NCBI GenBank assembly: GCA_013373545.1
Contig: JABXHQ010000060.1
Span: forward strand, 1-39,096
DNA: 39,096 nucleotides
From: Gammaproteobacteria bacterium
GTDB taxonomy: Bacteria; Pseudomonadota; Gammaproteobacteria; Enterobacterales; Kangiellaceae
Reading direction: 5' to 3'
This document shows, piece after piece, positions 37,430 to 39,096 of this stretch. The notes below the pieces were generated by a model. It was given only the letters and a program-made list of their open reading frames with translations. It had not been told where the DNA came from and searched no databases. The position numbers and the translations under genes are program-made. Positions within the stretch are counted from its first letter, which is position 1, and each line of letters opens with the position of its first letter.

Positions 37430-37549
37430 TTAGCTCACCCGGCAAAACACTTCAAACGATTGGTTCGCTAGGTGCTCTGCTGCGCGCTTTTCTTGTCGCG
37501 GCTTGGTGGCCACTAGAAGCCATTGTGCAGGATGCTGTTCGCGGGTCAT
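37430..37549 (-). pseudogene. rfaH: Truncated rfaH/NusG-like gene remnant (39 codons)
   Basis: A short frame too small for standard calling starts at ATG 37549 and translates MTREQHPAQWLLVATKPRQE, then KRAAEHLANQSFEVFCRVS and stop. The W-L-L-x-x-x-K-P-R-Q-E...A-x-x-x-L-x-x-Q-x-F-E-x-x-x-P/R layout is the first beta-strand and helix of the NGN domain of RfaH/NusG-type elongation factors. Intact RfaH is about 160-170 residues, so the rest of the NGN domain and the whole KOW domain are missing, and I see no continuation in other frames. It begins 13 bases after the mlaC stop. RfaH normally promotes expression of long polysaccharide operons, and this remnant sits directly upstream of one. Confidence 0.7.
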
Positions 37550-37562
37550 GGCAAATAAATGC

Positions 37563-38210
37563 TCACTTTTCAGCTGATAGCTTTTTCAATGCTTGAAAGA
37601 ACTGGCGGTTCTTGCTGTCGAGCTCGGCAATTAGAGCGTCAGCGCCTGCTTCTTTGATCATTCCTTGATAATAGTCCCGCTTCATATAGGTGTAGCGAAT
37701 ACCTTGAAAGCGTATATCACGAAACTTCCAGCGCCCTTCTTGCTTACTGATACTGATATCGACGGGAATATCCGGCGCGAATTCAATTTCAATGGCAATT
37801 CTCAGCCAACCTTTGTCACCGTCTTCATTGAGCGCTACATCGGTTAGGGTTACCGGCTGGTCATCGTAGTAGGCATAAGCCTCAAGAAAGTAGCGCAGCA
37901 TGGTTTCCCGAAAGGCTTGAGACAGTGCGCTGCGCTGAGTATCTGATAAGGGCTCCCAATGGGTGCGACCCAGTAAAGCCAACAAAGTCGCTTCAATGTC
38001 CCAATGATTGATGATGTAATTTTCTGCCAAAGGTACAAGGGTATCAAGCGATTGATAGTATTCGGGACGAGCGCGAAGCTCAGAGAAAATTTCAAATAGT
38101 TGCTGCTCAAAAAAAGCTTGCGGCGTTTGCTCAGCATGAAGCGGTTTTAGGCTAGATAGTAATAAAACTATCGTGCTTATTATCATGAGTTTTAGGTTCA
38201 TTTTTGCCAT
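37563..38210 (-). CDS. mlaC: MlaC/Ttg2D-family periplasmic phospholipid-binding protein
   Basis: The product is ~215 residues. A signal peptide (LMIISTIVLLLSSLKPLHA) precedes an MlaC-type domain: AFFEQQLFEIFSELR, HWDIEATLLALLGRTHW, LSDTQRSALSQAFRETMLRYF, GRWKFRDIRFQGI, and YQGMIKEAGADALIAEL near the end. Family members shuttle phospholipids between the outer-membrane MlaA complex and the inner-membrane MlaFEDB transporter. The frame opens at GTG 38213; ATG 38210 or ATG 38201 are more likely starts, without a decisive ribosome binding site. No mlaD, E or F lies in the window, so it is an isolated copy, transcribed toward the rfaH remnant. Confidence 0.88.
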   Translation of the reverse strand: MAKMNLKLMIISTIVLLLSSLKPLHAEQTPQAFFEQQLFEIFSELRARPEYYQSLDTLVPLAENYIINHWDIEATLLALLGRTHWEPLSDTQRSALSQAFRETMLRYFLEAYAYYDDQPVTLTDVALNEDGDKGWLRIAIEIEFAPDIPVDISISKQEGRWKFRDIRFQGIRYTYMKRDYYQGMIKEAGADALIAELDSKNRQFFQALKKLSAEK

Positions 38211-38406
38211 CACCGAGTCTTCGCTTCAATACCACTTTTGCAGGGGCGCAATATAGCATAATCCTGTCGAAAAGTTGACTTGCTTGCTATTAAACCTTTC
38301 CGACCTTACGTCTTTTAAAATAGTTCCAAAAGCCCTGCATAAAGTGTGAAGTCGGCTACGAATTCTCAACTAAAGCGGCGCATTGAGATACCTGAAAATA
38401 AAATAA

Positions 38407-38588
38407 GTGGGGACACCCACCACTTTCTCCCGCTACTTTGCCAAAGCACAAAGCGAGGACACCCATCACTTTGTTTACAGGAAGTGCTTACGAATGAGGA
38501 CACCCATCACTTTCTCCCGCTACTTTGCCAAAGTGCTCGAATGAGTGCTCGAATGAGGACACCCATCACTTTGTTTCCCATCACTTTG
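38407..38588. repeat. Cluster of GRGGACACCCAYCACTTT repeats
   Basis: GAGGACACCCATCACTTT occurs exactly at 38455-38472, 38496-38513 and 38555-38572. A variant (GGGGACACCCACCACTTT) is at 38409-38426 and a truncated copy (CCCATCACTTTG) at 38577-38588. Two copies are followed by the same 20 bases, CTCCCGCTACTTTGCCAAAG (38427-38446 and 38514-38533). A 12-bp unit, TGCTCGAATGAG, is tandemly duplicated at 38534-38557. A diverged relative, CGGGGACATCCACCCATTTG, lies at 38706. Spacing is irregular (about 41-59 bases), so this is not CRISPR. It resembles short repeats of the REP/RAYT type, but no transposase is present. Confidence 0.75.
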
Positions 38589-38740
38589 TTTACTTCTAAA
38601 CATAAGGTTATCCGAGCAAAGGTCCTAGCGCCGCTTTCGCGGTCTAATACTGGAATAACAACAGTGTCTAGAATGGATAAAAGCATCGGTGAATAGGACG
38701 CGAAACGGGGACATCCACCCATTTGCAGACCCCGGCAAAA

Positions 38741-38872
38741 CGCGGTTATCTCAGCGCCCTACAAAAGCTTCATCTGATCAAGAGTATTATTAAAGGGAAA
38801 ATGGTAGGCCGAACTGTAAGAAAAATCACCGAGTTATACAGTGCTGACATTGATGAGTTTCAGGCACTTTAA
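38741..38872 (+). pseudogene. Orphan open-frame fragment, possible gene remnant
   Basis: A plus-strand frame is open from about 38694 to the TAA at 38870-38872 without a good start codon. The translation contains RGYLSALQKLHLIKSIIKGK, then MVGRTVRKITELYSADIDEF and QAL. It has the composition of a real basic, helical protein end, but I recognise no family. It lies between the repeat cluster and the tRNA gene. May be chance. Confidence 0.2.
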
Positions 38873-38981
38873 CCTTCAGGCCGTGTTCTCGAAAAACAGC
38901 TATTCGCTCCGGCGTTCACAACGGAGTTTTGTCGACCCACTTCGCGGATTTTATCCGGTTAAACTTTGTGCTAAAGGAAAA

Positions 38982-39058
38982 TGGTAGGCGCGATCGGATT
39001 CGAACCAACGACCCCCACCATGTCAAGGTGGTGCTCTAACCAACTGAGCTACGCGCCT
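38982..39058 (-). tRNA. tRNA-Val (anticodon GAC)
   Basis: The minus strand folds as a 77-base tRNA with encoded CCA. The acceptor arm is AGGCGCG/CGCGCCT, followed by the D-arm GCTCAGTTGGTTAGAGC. The anticodon stem CCACC/GGTGG encloses loop TTGACAT (anticodon GAC, codon GUC), and the T-arm contains GGTTCGAATCC. All arms pair. The 3' end points toward the repeat cluster. Confidence 0.97.
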
Positions 39059-39096
39059 ATTGAGAAGGACTCTCAAAAGAGGCGCGTATATTACCC

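Noticed and set aside
38213..38345. Promoter for mlaC
   Set aside because: A TATATT-like -10 is present, but no acceptable -35 at proper spacing was found, so no promoter is annotated.
38407..38588. Possible CRISPR array
   Set aside because: Units are spaced irregularly, intervening segments themselves repeat, the repeats are short (18 bp), and there are no cas genes in the window.
38346..38696. 116-codon plus-strand frame across the repeat cluster
   Set aside because: Its sequence simply reads through the repeats (DTHHFLPLLCQS twice, then RTPITLFPITLF), has no ribosome binding site and no protein-like domain. The opposing 71-codon frame is likewise repeat-derived.

Overview
The window reads as a chromosomal segment of a Gram-negative, probably marine gammaproteobacterium. 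The evidence is the outer-membrane machinery (Wzi, an SLBB exporter, MlaC), an RfaH-type fragment, a fused ATP sulfurylase/APS kinase, a calcium-binding giant surface protein and a moderate G+C content. A Kangiella/Aliikangiella-like relative is possible, but that is only a guess.

Layout, left to right. Positions 1-4931 (all minus strand) hold the start of a UDP-glucose 6-dehydrogenase, galU, an SLC13-type permease with two RCK_C domains, and a bifunctional PAPS synthetase (sat-cysC). Positions 5049-10423 hold a translationally coupled pair of exported proteins: a DUF255 thioredoxin-fold protein with a DsbD-N-like C-terminus, and an FG-GAP/ASPIC-UnbV propeller protein. Positions 10524-17705 encode a 2393-residue surface protein. 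It has six DUF11-like repeats, Ig/cadherin-like domains and about 570 residues of thrombospondin type 3 calcium repeats. These are followed by an internal sorting-signal-like segment and a fused C-terminal beta-barrel. Divergent from it, 17940-19365 (plus strand) encodes two secreted proteins, with two perfect palindromes at their promoter and a strong terminator behind them.

Positions 19629-37065 form one tightly packed minus-strand polysaccharide operon, transcribed from about 37.2 kb. In transcription order it encodes an SLBB exporter, Wzi, Wzz, Wzx, Wzy, a sulfotransferase, FnlA-FnlB-FnlC (UDP-L-FucNAc synthesis), a WbuB-like FucNAc transferase, a second sulfotransferase, a PglC-type initiating transferase, a DegT aminotransferase and a WbpM/PglF-type dehydratase. 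Almost every junction from wzz to the initiating transferase overlaps or abuts. The set predicts a Wzy-dependent, cell-surface, sulfated polysaccharide. Its likely sugars are L-FucNAc and a 4-amino-4,6-dideoxy-HexNAc, and the sulfate donor PAPS would come from the nearby sat-cysC.

Upstream of the operon lie a truncated rfaH-like remnant (39 codons, directly behind mlaC), a predicted promoter and an ops-like element. The right end (38.2-39.1 kb) has no intact protein gene. It holds a cluster of GAGGACACCCATCACTTT repeats, an orphan open-frame fragment, a 14-bp duplication of the tRNA 3' end, and a tRNA-Val(GAC) gene.
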